Of a stretch of 48,388 nt of DNA, positions 1-9,119 are shown piece after piece. The DNA is taken from positions 1 through 48,388 of the forward strand of contig NZAZ01000010.1 of the NCBI GenBank assembly GCA_002686255.1. Reading direction: 5' to 3'. Below the pieces are notes generated by a model. It saw only the letters and a list, made by a program, of their open reading frames with translations, did no database searches and was not told the origin of the DNA. A program made the translations under genes and the position numbers. The stretch comes from Rhodospirillaceae bacterium (GTDB lineage: Bacteria; Pseudomonadota; Alphaproteobacteria; Rhodospirillales; Casp-alpha2). How positions within the stretch are numbered: the stretch's first letter is position 1; the number at the start of each line of letters is the position of its first letter.

Positions 1-354
1 AGCGCCGCGCAAACAGGCCGAACACATGGCAGCACCGACCAGCTCTGCATCAACGTCAAAAAAACCTTGCCAACAGGGAGCCGTCCACACATGTTGCCTC
101 CAAGGGCGGGGGGTTTTAAGCGCGTTCAGGGCGTTGTTGCGGCGGCGCGGGCGTGTCGGGCCTCCAAGGAACCCAACGTGAACGCTGCCCCCTTTTTATC
201 GGCCTGTAGGCACCATCCGGGCACGATGGACTCCCTGGTTTCCCGCTTGGCTGGCTGATGTAAGTTGTCAAGTATTCTCAAGAAACATTGACGTTAAATG
301 CCTATTAGCCTATAGTTTGCCTTGCCTTAATCCATATAGAAAGGGGGCAAAACA
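1..354. other. gene-poor left edge with the recombinase promoter
   Basis: I see no convincing gene in these bases. An open frame at 67-258 has no family resemblance and no good ribosome binding site. The last 100 bases are clearly more AT-rich than the rest of the window and hold the promoter of the following recombinase gene. The segment probably belongs to a mobile or integrated element that continues off the left edge; this is inferred from the recombinase and from the broken comEC to the right. Confidence 0.5.
288..316 (+). promoter_or_regulatory. sigma-70-type promoter of the serine recombinase gene
   Basis: TTGACG at 288-293 and TATAGT at 311-316 are separated by exactly 17 bases, close to the housekeeping consensus. 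Transcription would begin near 323, some 30 bases before the GTG start at 355, and a purine-rich ribosome binding site (AAAGGGGG) lies at about 340-347. Confidence 0.65.
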
Positions 355-1020
355 GTGCCGAAACGAGAACCATGCTTTGCCTATCTCCGCACCAGTTCTG
401 CCGCCAACATCGATGGGGACAGTCCAACTAGGCAATCAGCCACAATCACCGCCTTTGCCAAGTCTGCTGGGTTGGAAGTAACCGCGTGTTTCTATGACGC
501 CGCCGTGTCCGGTGCCGACGCCATCGAGGATCGGCCCGGCTTCAATGCGCTGTTGACGGCAATTGAAAGCAACGGTGTCCGCACGATGGTTTGCGAGGAT
601 GCGAGTCGCTTCGCCCGTTCCGTTATCGCCCAAGAACTCGGCGTCCTGGCTCTAATTAAACGCGGCGTCAAAGTATTCACGGCGTCGGGTGAGGATTTGA
701 CCGCTACCGATGATCCGGCCCGCGTGATGATGCGCCAAGTCGCGGGCAGTTTTGCCGAGTATGAGAGAACAAGGCTGGTCGCCAAGTTGAAAGCCGCCAG
801 GGACCGCAAGCGGGCCGAAACCGGACGGTGCGAGGGGCGCAAGCCGCCGCCGCCGGAACTGGTTAAGGAAGCCAAGAGACTACGCCGCCGAAGCCCCAGG
901 ACAGGCAAGAGGCGTTCCCTTCGTACAGTCGCCCGTGAGTTGGCTGCTGTTGGCTTTAACAGCCCCACCGGCAAGCCATATTCCGCCGAGGGCATCAAGC
1001 AACTTCTGACCCGCCAATAG
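355..1020 (+). CDS. small serine recombinase / resolvase
   Basis: This 221-residue protein is a site-specific serine recombinase of the resolvase/invertase type. The N-terminal catalytic domain shows the Y-L-R-T-S motif at residues 10-14, with Ser14 the likely nucleophile. Downstream are E-D-A-S-R-F-A-R at 81-88, which carries conserved arginines, and the long E helix beginning near A-E-Y-E-R at 134-138. The basic C-terminal part (about 150-221) ends in a short helix-turn-helix-like region, so it lacks the long DNA-binding arm of large serine integrases. The GTG start is chosen for the AAAGGGGG ribosome binding site just upstream. It has its own promoter and lies next to a DUF5681-type gene and a truncated comEC, so it probably belongs to a mobile element. 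Family assignment is firm; whether it acts as resolvase, invertase or integrase is not visible. Confidence 0.9.
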   Translation: MPKREPCFAYLRTSSAANIDGDSPTRQSATITAFAKSAGLEVTACFYDAAVSGADAIEDRPGFNALLTAIESNGVRTMVCEDASRFARSVIAQELGVLALIKRGVKVFTASGEDLTATDDPARVMMRQVAGSFAEYERTRLVAKLKAARDRKRAETGRCEGRKPPPPELVKEAKRLRRRSPRTGKRRSLRTVARELAAVGFNSPTGKPYSAEGIKQLLTRQ

Positions 1021-1119
1021 GAAGGACCGCCAGCGCCGGAGCGGCCCGAGGCCGGGGAGCAGGGCGGAACCACCCAGCCCGCTCAACCCGGTCCACGGTG
1101 GGGAGATAACCGCCGCGTT

Positions 1120-1593
1120 TTAATATTCTGTCGCCATCCCGCCACCGCTGAATTTCCTCTTGGGCTTGGCCTCTTTGGGCTTGGTTGGCTTGGCCTTGTC
1201 CTCGCCGTTGCCCTTGGGCCTGCCCACGGCTTTGGCCGTCGTCTCGCCGATGCCGTGGCGCTCAAGTTGGGCGGCAAGGGCGTTGTCAGGTGCGGGCGCT
1301 TCACCCTGATCGGGGTGAAGGATAGCCTGCACGGCGTCCAGTGCCTCCTGGTTGTCGCGGGATTCGCCCCCGACGTTCTCAATCGTCTGCGTCGGCTTGC
1401 CGAATCCATGCTCAAGGACCACCCGGGCCGCCTGCACCCGGGCCGTGGCACCCGAGGCGGACGTGCCCCCAAGGATGGCCTCAAGCGCCTTCAACGCCTT
1501 CTTTGATAACTCGCGGCAAGCCTCGCGGAACCCAGGCTCGGCCTTTGGGCGTCCGCCGGGGTTACCCGACTTACCTTTTTCAAAACGTGTCAT
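1120..1593 (-). CDS. DUF5681-type mobile-element protein
   Basis: This is a 157-residue basic, hydrophilic protein. Its first 20 residues contain F-E-K-G-K-S-G-N-P-G-G-R-P-K, the hallmark of the DUF5681 family, usually found in phage and mobile-element neighbourhoods and of unknown biochemical role. The middle is predicted helical. The last 40 residues are rich in Lys, Pro and Gly (K-P-T-K-P-K-E-A-K-P-K-R-K), suggesting nucleic acid contact. An AGGTGA ribosome binding site precedes the ATG. It is convergent with the serine recombinase, 99 bases away. Some relatives sit near small terminase genes, but nothing else here resembles a phage packaging gene. The family call rests on the N-terminal motif; function is unknown. 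Confidence 0.7.
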   Translation of the reverse strand: MTRFEKGKSGNPGGRPKAEPGFREACRELSKKALKALEAILGGTSASGATARVQAARVVLEHGFGKPTQTIENVGGESRDNQEALDAVQAILHPDQGEAPAPDNALAAQLERHGIGETTAKAVGRPKGNGEDKAKPTKPKEAKPKRKFSGGGMATEY

Positions 1594-2186
1594 GTTTCAC
1601 CTTATTTGCCTGTTATGGGCCTGTTCTCAGGAACGCCTAAGCCGCCTTTGCCTGTGCCATTAATTACATCGTTCATTGTGTACAATCCATCTTCTTTCCG
1701 CTTTCCGCTACCCTCCCCTCCCCACTGCCAGTGGTTACGGCTTCAATTGGAGAAGCCCTAGGGAACGGGTGAACCTTTTAAGCCTGGGTATCGCAACGCT
1801 GCGTTTTTTCGTCCGCCACGACGCTCCCCGGCCTCATTGATGGCACTACCAATGCCGTTGCCTTCTTGTGGGCTGGCCGTGATTGGGGGGTTAGGTCATT
1901 TCTGACCGGCGTTGCTGTCTCTTTCATAGGTACGTCTGAAAAGAGCGCTCGGAAATTCCCCGAAGGGATAAAGAAGCGCCCAGGCACAGACCGCTTTAAC
2001 TCCAAACGCCGGAGTCTTCGGGAGCGGCCCACCGTGGGTGACACATTGATTTCGGGACTGTCACCACAGACCGATGGATTAAATAAAATTTGAAAATGAG
2101 AAACCAGGGCGGTTTGCCACACCTGCCCTAACCCGTTGGGTTTCAACGGGTGGAACAAAGACCGAAGATAGGCAAACGCCTTTGAA
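1594..2186. other. 593-base stretch without a convincing gene; element-chromosome junction at its right end
   Basis: No open frame here shows family resemblance; a 126-codon minus-strand frame at 1778-2158 is low in coding character. Several small structures are present: ATTGT-GT-ACAAT at 1675-1686 just upstream of the DUF5681-type gene, a weak hairpin followed by six T at 1792-1809, and a 7-bp stem CCCGTTG/CAACGGG at 2132-2150. The right border is where comEC homology stops (about 2200). Attachment-site sequences for the recombinase may lie here but cannot be recognised without the other end of the element. Confidence 0.45.
2132..2150. repeat. inverted repeat (7-bp stem, 5-base loop)
   Basis: CCCGTTG at 2132-2138 and CAACGGG at 2144-2150 are perfect complements around the loop GGTTT. 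No T-tract follows on either strand, so it is not a standard intrinsic terminator. It lies about 50 bases from the point where comEC is broken and could be part of the border of the accessory segment. Confidence 0.4.
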
Positions 2187-3530
2187 TTACCGGAAAACGC
2201 GCCGTTTGAAGTGATAGATGGCGAAAGGCGCGGTGGCGGCGCCGGCGATCACCGTCGTCAAGGCGACCCCGGCCAGATAGTACCCCGCCTTGCGGGCCGA
2301 GGACGGCGGCTGGCGCCCCGCTTGGCCGGTCCGGGCCCGGCGGCGTTCACTGATCCATTCATAGGCGGCGATCAGGGCAATGACGGCGGCAAAGGACATC
2401 TGGAAGCTGGCGCCGAGAAGGCTTTCGGGCCTGAGCACCAGGATGACCAGGGCCGCCCAGGCGACGAGACGCACCGACAGGCCCTTGCGGTCGACGAGGA
2501 CGGCCAAAAGGACCAGCCCGACCATCAGGAACGCGCGTTGCGTCGGCACCGTGGCGCCGGCGATCAGCGCATAGGCAAAAGCGCCGGCGATGGCCGCGGC
2601 GGCGGCCCATTTCTTGATCGGGAAATGCAGCGCCAAGGGCGCCGACAGCGCCATCAGGCCCCTGAGCCCGACGAAAAGAATGGCCGCCATCAAGCCGATG
2701 TGCAGTCCCGAAATCGCCAGCAGGTGGGCAAGCCCGGAATCGCGCATCGAATCCATCAACGCGCTAGGGATGGAACCGCGCTCGCCGGTCATCAAGGCGG
2801 CGGCGACGGCGCCCGACGGGCCGTCAACGGCGGCCAGGACCCGGGCCGTGACGGCTTGCCGGACCCGGGCCAATCCAAGGGCGGGAAAGTCCAGCCCCTG
2901 CTTGCCGCCGCCGATGATTTCCGCCGTGCCGATGCTGAAGCCGTAGGCGCCCAACTGGCGGAAATAGGAATGCCGTTGAAAGTCGAACCCGCCCGGTTGA
3001 GCCGGTGGCGACGGCGGGGTCAGGATGGCCCGGACCCGCAGCCATTGGCCGGGCGAAACGGCGGGTTGTTTTCCGCGCAGCTTGAGGCGCGCCTTTTGCG
3101 GACCCCGGTCGGGCCGGAGACCGGAAATGCGGGGCCGTTCGAGGGTCACCCGGCGGCTGCCAGGAAAGGTTTCGACCTCGATCACCCGGCCGCTGACCGT
3201 CGTCGGGCCGATGCGTTCGATCAGCACCGGCGCCGCCACGGCGGCGGTCCGCCATTGGGCGGCGGTGAACCCCGCCATCATCATTCCGGCCATCACCAAG
3301 ACCGCCAAAAGGGCGCCGCCCCCTTGGCCGCCCGGTTTCCTGACCACGAACGCGGCCGGCAAAATCGCCGCCACGCCCGCCAGTCCCAGCCACAGGGGCG
3401 GCTCGAAAGAGAGGCCGAAATAGATTCCGATCCCCGAGGCGAACATCACCGGCAGCCACAAGACCCAGCGGTCGCGCTCGGCGAGAAGGAGGTCGACGGG
3501 ACGGAAGCGGGCAAGGCGCGGAATAAACAT
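2187..3530 (-). pseudogene. comEC: comEC/rec2 DNA-uptake channel gene, 3'-truncated
   Basis: ComEC/Rec2 forms the inner-membrane channel that takes up single-stranded DNA. The 447 residues left here show N-terminal membrane segments, the soluble DUF4131-like part (about 90-210) and the Competence domain with the signature SGLAHLLAISGLHIGL at residues 265-280. The frame stops right after A-I-Y-H-F-K-R, where intact homologs continue with more membrane helices and then a metallo-beta-lactamase-like domain. Full family members are about 650-750 residues, so roughly the last 40% is missing. I chose the ATG at 3530 because the protein resembles ComEC from there and because it starts two bases after the stop of the upstream lipoprotein gene; a longer open frame to 3932 only runs antiphase through that gene. 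The break coincides with the edge of a recombinase-bearing segment. The remnant is unlikely to make a working channel. Confidence 0.8.
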
Positions 3531-3532
3531 GG

Positions 3533-4051
3533 CTAGCGAACGATGATGTGGCCGGGTTTGCCGGGCTTGGAAAAGAGGCCCAGGGATAAATCCAGGGATT
3601 CTTGAGTCCGGAAGGGGAAATCCCCCTGACGCAGGGGCACGATTTGAATCTCGGCCCCTTTCAAGGGACCGACCTTGATGGCGTCGATGCAGGTTTCGTC
3701 CATCCGCCGCCCGTCGTAATCGATCCGGACGACGGCGGAGACGCGGAAAAACTCCTTCGCCCTGAAGGTCCGAACATCCCTGTCGCCGTTGAACAGGCGA
3801 AGCACGGCCGGGGAATTCACCTTCGTGATCAAGGTCCCCGGCATGAAACGGGCCTGGCGGATATGGATGTCGAGGCGTTTGGCGTTGGCCCAGTCCAGGG
3901 CCCATAAATTCAGCCGCGTGGCGGCGTCGCAACTGATGGCGGGCCGTTCGCCGGTTTCATCCTTGGTCAACGGAATCGAAGGCAACGACGGCCAGGAACA
4001 GGCGCCAAGGCCGGTGACCGAAAGAATTACGATAATGTGCCTTAACTTCAT
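3533..4051 (-). CDS. putative lipoprotein with a cupredoxin-like domain
   Basis: The 172-residue product begins with a signal peptide and lipobox L-G-A-C, giving Cys18 as the lipidated residue, so it should be membrane-anchored on the periplasmic side. I chose the ATG at 4051 over one 33 bases upstream because it places this signal correctly. The C-terminal half (N-G-D-R-D-V-R-T-F-R-A-K-E-F-F and the closing G-K-P-G-H-I-I-V) recalls cupredoxin folds, in which the first segment normally contains a copper-binding His before Phe. Here that position is Arg, and the usual Cys-His-Met ligand loop is not evident, so copper binding is doubtful. It is divergent from gltX and ends two bases before comEC, so the two were probably co-transcribed. 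Fold assignment is tentative; function is unknown. Confidence 0.7.
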   Translation of the reverse strand: MKLRHIIVILSVTGLGACSWPSLPSIPLTKDETGERPAISCDAATRLNLWALDWANAKRLDIHIRQARFMPGTLITKVNSPAVLRLFNGDRDVRTFRAKEFFRVSAVVRIDYDGRRMDETCIDAIKVGPLKGAEIQIVPLRQGDFPFRTQESLDLSLGLFSKPGKPGHIIVR

Positions 4052-4157
4052 CCCATAGACCGAAACATCAGGGATATGCTGCAACGGCCCAGGAGATGTG
4101 GTAATTCTCTCCCGTTGTCATCCCTTGATCTTTTAAGAGCACGCCGATCCTATCAAC

Positions 4158-5582
4158 ATGACCGTCGTTACCCGTTTCGCGCCCTCGCCCACTGGTTTTC
4201 TTCATATCGGTGGCGCGCGTACCGCATTGTATAACTGGCTGTTCGCCGAGCACCATGCCGAATACGGTTCCGGCGGCAGATTTTTGCTGCGGATCGAGGA
4301 TACGGACCGCAAGCGTTCCACCGAACAGGCCGTCAACGCCATTTACGACGGCCTTTCGTGGCTGGGGCTGGATTGGGACGGCGACGCGGTTTCGCAGTTT
4401 TCCCACGCCGAGCGTCACGCCGGGGTGGCGCGGCGATTGCTGGCCGAAGACAAGGCCTATAAGTGCTTCTGCACGCCGGACGAGCTTCGGGAAATGCGCG
4501 ACGCCGCCCGCGAGGAAGGCCGCTCGAAGCTCTATGACGGCCGCTGGCGGGACCGCGACCCGGCCGAAGCCCCCGAGGGCGCCGAGCCTACCGTCCGCCT
4601 GAAGATGCCCCAGGGGGGTGAAACCGTGATCGAGGACCTGGTCCAAGGCCCGGTTACGGTCGCCAACGACCAGTTGGACGACATGGTCCTGCTGCGCGCC
4701 GACGGGTCGCCGACCTACATGCTGGCGGTGGTCGTCGACGACCACGACTCCGGCGTGACCCATGTCATCCGCGGCGATGACCATCTGACCAACGCCTTCC
4801 GCCAGGTCCAATTGTTCCGGATCCTTGGTTGGGACCTGCCCGCCTTCGCCCATATCCCCCTCATTCATGGTGAGGATGGATCAAAATTATCAAAACGTCA
4901 CGGCGCCTTGGGCGTCGATGCCTACCGGGACCGGGGGTTTCTGCCCGAGGCGCTGTGCAACTATCTGCTTCGCCTCGGATGGAGCCATGGCGACGACGAA
5001 ATAATTTCCCGGGACCAAGCCATCGAATGGTTCGGGCTCGACGCCGTCGGCCGCGCCGCCGCCCGCTTCGATGCCGACAAGCTGACCAGCCTCAACGGTC
5101 ATTACATTCGCCAGGCCGGGGACGCGAAGCTGATCGGCCTGATCATGCCGTCGTTGACGGAATCCTTAAGCGGGAATTTGGCCGATGATGCCGCCGGGCG
5201 GCTGGAAAAAGGCATGGCCGGGCTCAAGGAACGGGCCAAGACCCTGATCGAACTTTCCGAAAACGCCGAGTTTTATGCCAGAACCCGCCCTTTGGCCCTG
5301 GATGAAAAGGCTTCAAGGCTTTTACAGGACGATGGAAAGGAGCATTTAGGGCTTTTGCGGTCCCGGCTCGGGGCCTTGGGTGAATGGAACCTGGAAGGCC
5401 TCGAGGAGGCAACCCGCGACTACGCCGAAAGCGCGGAAATCAAGCTCGGCAAGGCCGCCCAGCCCCTTCGGGCGGCGTTGACCGGGCGCGCGGTTTCGCC
5501 GGGAATCTTCGAAGTCATGGAAATTCTGGGCCGCGATGAAACCCTGGGCCGCCTTGATGACGCCCTAAAAGGCCATAAATAA
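4158..5582 (+). CDS. gltX: glutamyl-tRNA synthetase
   Basis: This class I aminoacyl-tRNA synthetase charges tRNA-Glu with glutamate in the cytoplasm. At 474 residues it has the usual bacterial length. The HIGH-type motif is F-L-H-I-G-G at residues 14-19, preceded by A-P-S-P-T-G, and the KMSKS-type motif is K-L-S-K-R at 243-247. The C-terminal helical anticodon-binding region follows. Many alphaproteobacteria carry two gltX copies, one of which can be a Glu-tRNA(Gln) enzyme; which type this is cannot be read from sequence alone. It is divergent from the lipoprotein-comEC pair and is followed by gltA on the same strand. Confidence 0.97.
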   Translation: MTVVTRFAPSPTGFLHIGGARTALYNWLFAEHHAEYGSGGRFLLRIEDTDRKRSTEQAVNAIYDGLSWLGLDWDGDAVSQFSHAERHAGVARRLLAEDKAYKCFCTPDELREMRDAAREEGRSKLYDGRWRDRDPAEAPEGAEPTVRLKMPQGGETVIEDLVQGPVTVANDQLDDMVLLRADGSPTYMLAVVVDDHDSGVTHVIRGDDHLTNAFRQVQLFRILGWDLPAFAHIPLIHGEDGSKLSKRHGALGVDAYRDRGFLPEALCNYLLRLGWSHGDDEIISRDQAIEWFGLDAVGRAAARFDADKLTSLNGHYIRQAGDAKLIGLIMPSLTESLSGNLADDAAGRLEKGMAGLKERAKTLIELSENAEFYARTRPLALDEKASRLLQDDGKEHLGLLRSRLGALGEWNLEGLEEATRDYAESAEIKLGKAAQPLRAALTGRAVSPGIFEVMEILGRDETLGRLDDALKGHK

Positions 5583-5584
5583 GG

Positions 5585-5590
5585 TATAAT
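5585..5590 (+). promoter_or_regulatory. possible -10 element for gltA
   Basis: A perfect TATAAT begins three bases after the gltX stop codon, 89 bases upstream of the gltA ATG. No good -35 hexamer lies at the right distance inside the gltX 3' end, so this may be an activator-dependent or weak promoter, or chance. An A-rich leader with eight A in a row follows at about 5600-5607. Confidence 0.35.
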
Positions 5591-5678
5591 CGACGTCTGA
5601 AAAAAAAGAAGTGAAATTCCGGCGGCGGACAACTGATAATGTTGCCAGGCCGCCGCCCAGTGCGAGGAAACGGCAGCC

Positions 5679-6998
5679 ATGAACGACAAATCGGCAAAAA
5701 CATCCACCGAGACATTTACCCTTACCGACAACCGGTCGGGAAAATCCCATGAATTGCCGGTTTTGAAAGGCACCCTCGGTCCCGACCTCATCGACGTACG
5801 GAAGCTGTACGCGCAAACCAACTGTTTCACCTTTGACCCCGGCTTTACGTCGACGGGAAGCTGTGAATCGAAAATCACCTTCATCGACGGCGAAAAAGGG
5901 ATTCTGCTCTATCGTGGTTATCCCATCGACGTGCTGGCGGAACAATCCGACTTCATGGAGGTCTGCTATCTGTTGCTCTACGGCGAGTTGCCGACGCCTA
6001 GGCAAAAGAAGAAATTCGAGAGCGGCATCACCTATCACACGATGCTGCACGAACAACTCAATTATTTCTTCCGCGGGTTCCGGCGCGACACCCATCCGAT
6101 GGCGGTGATGTGCGGCGTTACCGGGGCGCTTTCGGCGTTCTACCACGACAGCACGGATATCACCGACTCGCACCACCGCATGGTGGCGTCCTATCGGCTG
6201 ATCGCCAAGATGCCGACCATCGCCGCCATGGCCTACAAGTTTTCCCAAGGCCAGCCGTTCATGTATCCGAGGAACGATCTCGGTTACGCCGAAAACTTTC
6301 TTTACATGATGTTCGGAAACCCGTGCGAGCAATACAGGGTCAATCCCGTGCAGGCCAGGGCCCTGGACCGCATCCTCATCCTCCATGCCGACCATGAACA
6401 GAACGCGTCCACGTCGACCGTCCGCCTGGCCGGTTCCAGCGGCGCCAACCCGTTCGCCTGCATCGCCGCCGGCATCGCGTCGCTTTGGGGGCCGGCGCAC
6501 GGCGGCGCCAACGAAGCCGTTCTCAAAATGTTGACCGAGATCGGCGACAAGAAGAACATTCCCGAATTCATCAAGCGGGCCAAGGACAAGAGCGATCCTT
6601 TCCGGCTGATGGGGTTCGGCCACCGGGTCTACAAGAACTTCGACCCCCGGGCGCGGGTTCTGGAAAAAACCTGCCACGAAGTCCTCGACGAACTGGGAAT
6701 CGAGGACGAACCGCTTCTCGACATCGCCGTCGAACTGGAGCGGATTGCGTTGGAAGACAAATACTTCATCTCCAAGAAGCTCTACCCCAACGTCGATTTT
6801 TATTCCGGCATCATCTTCAAGGCGATGGGCATCCCGACCAGCCTGTTCACGGTGCTGTTCGCGGTCGCCCGGACCGTCGGCTGGGTCGCCCAGTGGAACG
6901 AGATGATCGAGGATCCGACCCAGAAGATCGGCCGTCCCAGGCAGTTGTTCACGGGGGCCACGGAACGGAAGTACACGCCCCTGCATAAGCGCAAGTAA
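5679..6998 (+). CDS. gltA: citrate synthase
   Basis: This enzyme condenses acetyl-CoA and oxaloacetate to citrate, the entry step of the TCA cycle. The 439-residue length is that of the hexameric, NADH-regulated type II enzymes of Gram-negative bacteria. The catalytic triad is visible as His274 in G-P-A-H-G-G-A-N, His315 in G-F-G-H-R-V-Y-K and Asp373 in [14 protein letters not shown] ribosome binding site lies about a dozen bases before the ATG. It follows gltX on the same strand after 96 bases and is convergent with the lpxI-lpxB fusion, with only 21 bases between the stops and no clear intrinsic terminator there. Confidence 0.98.
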   Translation: MNDKSAKTSTETFTLTDNRSGKSHELPVLKGTLGPDLIDVRKLYAQTNCFTFDPGFTSTGSCESKITFIDGEKGILLYRGYPIDVLAEQSDFMEVCYLLLYGELPTPRQKKKFESGITYHTMLHEQLNYFFRGFRRDTHPMAVMCGVTGALSAFYHDSTDITDSHHRMVASYRLIAKMPTIAAMAYKFSQGQPFMYPRNDLGYAENFLYMMFGNPCEQYRVNPVQARALDRILILHADHEQNASTSTVRLAGSSGANPFACIAAGIASLWGPAHGGANEAVLKMLTEIGDKKNIPEFIKRAKDKSDPFRLMGFGHRVYKNFDPRARVLEKTCHEVLDELGIEDEPLLDIAVELERIALEDKYFISKKLYPNVDFYSGIIFKAMGIPTSLFTVLFAVARTVGWVAQWNEMIEDPTQKIGRPRQLFTGATERKYTPLHKRK

Positions 6999-7019
6999 CC
7001 GCGCCTCAAACCACGGCCA

Positions 7020-9080
7020 TCAACCTTCAGTCCGTGAGCGGGCGATAACGTCCAATACCGTGTTCGCCGCCCGGTCGGCGGACGAGTCTCCCTGGGGGCT
7101 AAGTTTCTTGACGGCTTCCTTATAAGCCGAGATTTGACTTTGACGCTGGTCCCCGTCCCTCAGCAGGTCTTCGAGGGCGTGGGCGAGAAAATCGGCCCGG
7201 CAGGCCTCCTGCAGGAACTCCGGGACCGCCTCGCGGTCCAGAATCAGATTGATCAGATGGACGAAACGCACCTTTAACAGCCGCTTGGCGGCCAGGGCGG
7301 AAAGCGGGTTGATCCTGTAAGCGACAACCGCGGGCGTCCCCGCCATCGCCAGTTCCAGGGCCACCGTTCCCGAGGCGGCAAGGGCAACGTCGGCGGCGGC
7401 GAAAGCGTCATACTTTTCGGTGTCGCCCTCGACGACAAGGGTCCGGACCGGCCATCCGGCCGCCGCCTGGCGGACGGTTCCGGCGACGGCGCCCGTCGTC
7501 GGCGCCACGGCCCGCAAATTGGGATGCTTCTTCGAAAGCCCGAACAGGGCCTGGCCGAATATCCCTTGCAGGCGGGAAACCTCGCCCATGCGGCTGCCGG
7601 GAAGAACCGCGATCAACGTTTCATCGGCGGCAATGCCGTGACGGTCGCGGAAAGCGGCCCCGTCCCCCTTGTCGGCCCCGCTCTCCAGAACCGGATGGCC
7701 GACGAAGGTGGTGGCCAGGGAATGGGCTTCGAAATAGGGCGGCTCGAACGGCAACAGGGCCAGCAGGTGGTCCATGAAGCCGGCGATCTTAGCCGCCCGG
7801 CCCGGCCGCCAAGCCCAGACCGAAGGCGCGACATAATGGATCAGGGGAATTCCCTTGCCCTTGAGCCGCTTGGCGACGCGAAAGTTGAAATCCGGGGAAT
7901 CGATGGTCACCACCGCCGCTGGCCGCAGGCGTTCGGCGGCTGACGCTGTCTCGGCGATGCGGGTGAGAATTCTGGGAATTCTCGGCAAAACCTCCGCCGC
8001 CCCCATCACCGACAACTCGGTCATCGGAAATTGGCTTTTCATGCCCTGTTCTTCCATCCTTGCGCCGCCGATACCGGCGAAGGAAACGCGGTCCTTGGTT
8101 TTCTTTTTAAGCGACGCCATGAGCCGGGCGCCCAGCAAATCGCCCGACGGTTCGCCGGCGACGAGAAAGATCAGGGGATGAGGGTCGGCGCCGGCGGTTT
8201 CTCCCGCGGCGGCCCCATTGGCAAGTTCGGCGTGGCTTTCGGCGTCGATGCCGATGATGAAAATCCCGGCCTCGTCGGCGGCCTCGATCGCCGCCTGGCG
8301 GTCAATGATAAGGGCGCCGCCGGCTTCGACCGCGATGCCACGCAGACCGGCCCGTGACGCGCCCTCGATGGTGGCCGTGCCGATGGTCGGAAGGTCGACG
8401 CGGTATTCCTGGTCCGGTTTCCTGACCTTGACCAGGACGCCGCCGGGGCCGTCGAGGCGCAATTTCCGGACTTCGCTCAGCAAGGCGTCGGTCCCGTTTT
8501 CGTCTTCCACCGCCAGGACCTGCCCCAATTGGGCGACCGCCCCCTGGGCGATGTCACGGCGACCGATATCGCGGGCGGCTTCAAGGCCGCATTGGATATC
8601 GTCTTCGGCTTGGCGGTCCGGCTTGACACTGCCGTAGACGCCTTTTTCGGCAAGCAGGTCCGGAAGCAGGAAATCGGCGCCGACGATCCGGAAGCCCTCG
8701 CTGTCTTCCAGTATCTGGATCAGGGTTTTCAAGAGGTTGCCGTCGCCCAGGCCTTGCGCCCCCGATTTGGCGAAAAACCCGGTCAGCCACCTGTCGGGCC
8801 TGAGCGCGGCGAAGGATGGCCTGCGAACGACGCCCGCCATGACCAATTCCCGGCAACCGGCATCGCGCAGGTGTTCGATGGCCTTGCCGACCGCCCCCAG
8901 CCTGACCCAAACATGCGGATCATCCTCAAAGGCCCCTTTGTCAGCCTGGTCCTCGAAGGCAACGACGAAATATTCCCGGCCGCTGTCGCGGCAGGCTTGA
9001 ACAATCCGGGCCGGCAACTGACCGCTGCCGGCAAGGATGCCGAGTGTAGAGCCCGGCCGGGAATATGTTGATGTTTTCAT
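7020..9080 (-). CDS. LpxI-LpxB fusion: UDP-2,3-diacylglucosamine hydrolase + lipid-A-disaccharide synthase
   Basis: One 686-residue frame carries two consecutive lipid A enzymes. Residues about 10-285 are LpxI (formerly DUF1009; G-I-L-A-G-S-G-Q-L-P at 14-23), which cleaves UDP-2,3-diacylglucosamine to lipid X and UMP. After an Ala/Gly/Glu-rich linker of about 25 residues, residues about 303-686 are LpxB, a GT19 glycosyltransferase that joins lipid X to another UDP-2,3-diacylglucosamine. Its start is at V-A-G-E-P-S-G-D-L-L-G-A-R-L (307-320), followed by I-D-S-P-D-F-N-F-R, A-P-S-V-W-A-W-R and L-P-G-S-R-M-G-E. The two activities are successive pathway steps, so a fusion could channel lipid X. 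In most genomes these are separate neighbouring genes. No frameshift or stop interrupts the linker. It lies 127 bases after lpxA in the same direction. A small hairpin, GCCC-TTCG-GGGC on the coding strand at 9093-9104, sits in its leader. Confidence 0.95.
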   Translation of the reverse strand: MKTSTYSRPGSTLGILAGSGQLPARIVQACRDSGREYFVVAFEDQADKGAFEDDPHVWVRLGAVGKAIEHLRDAGCRELVMAGVVRRPSFAALRPDRWLTGFFAKSGAQGLGDGNLLKTLIQILEDSEGFRIVGADFLLPDLLAEKGVYGSVKPDRQAEDDIQCGLEAARDIGRRDIAQGAVAQLGQVLAVEDENGTDALLSEVRKLRLDGPGGVLVKVRKPDQEYRVDLPTIGTATIEGASRAGLRGIAVEAGGALIIDRQAAIEAADEAGIFIIGIDAESHAELANGAAAGETAGADPHPLIFLVAGEPSGDLLGARLMASLKKKTKDRVSFAGIGGARMEEQGMKSQFPMTELSVMGAAEVLPRIPRILTRIAETASAAERLRPAAVVTIDSPDFNFRVAKRLKGKGIPLIHYVAPSVWAWRPGRAAKIAGFMDHLLALLPFEPPYFEAHSLATTFVGHPVLESGADKGDGAAFRDRHGIAADETLIAVLPGSRMGEVSRLQGIFGQALFGLSKKHPNLRAVAPTTGAVAGTVRQAAAGWPVRTLVVEGDTEKYDAFAAADVALAASGTVALELAMAGTPAVVAYRINPLSALAAKRLLKVRFVHLINLILDREAVPEFLQEACRADFLAHALEDLLRDGDQRQSQISAYKEAVKKLSPQGDSSADRAANTVLDVIARSRTEG

Positions 9081-9119
9081 TGGCGCCTGTTTGCCCCGAA
9101 GGGCGTCAGGGAACGCTCA

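Noticed and set aside
67..258. 63-codon open frame at the left edge
   Set aside because: Composition is not gene-like, there is no good ribosome binding site and no recognisable motif.
1778..2158. 126-codon minus-strand open frame beside the comEC break
   Set aside because: No family resemblance, weak coding bias and no clear ribosome binding site; it does not continue ComEC in another frame.
3531..3932. N-terminal extension of comEC by 134 codons
   Set aside because: It reads through the lipoprotein gene in another frame, is Arg/Pro-rich and non-family; ComEC similarity begins at the ATG at 3530.
6999..7019. Bidirectional terminator between gltA and the lpxI-lpxB fusion
   Set aside because: The 21 bases between the two stops contain no stem-loop or T-tract.
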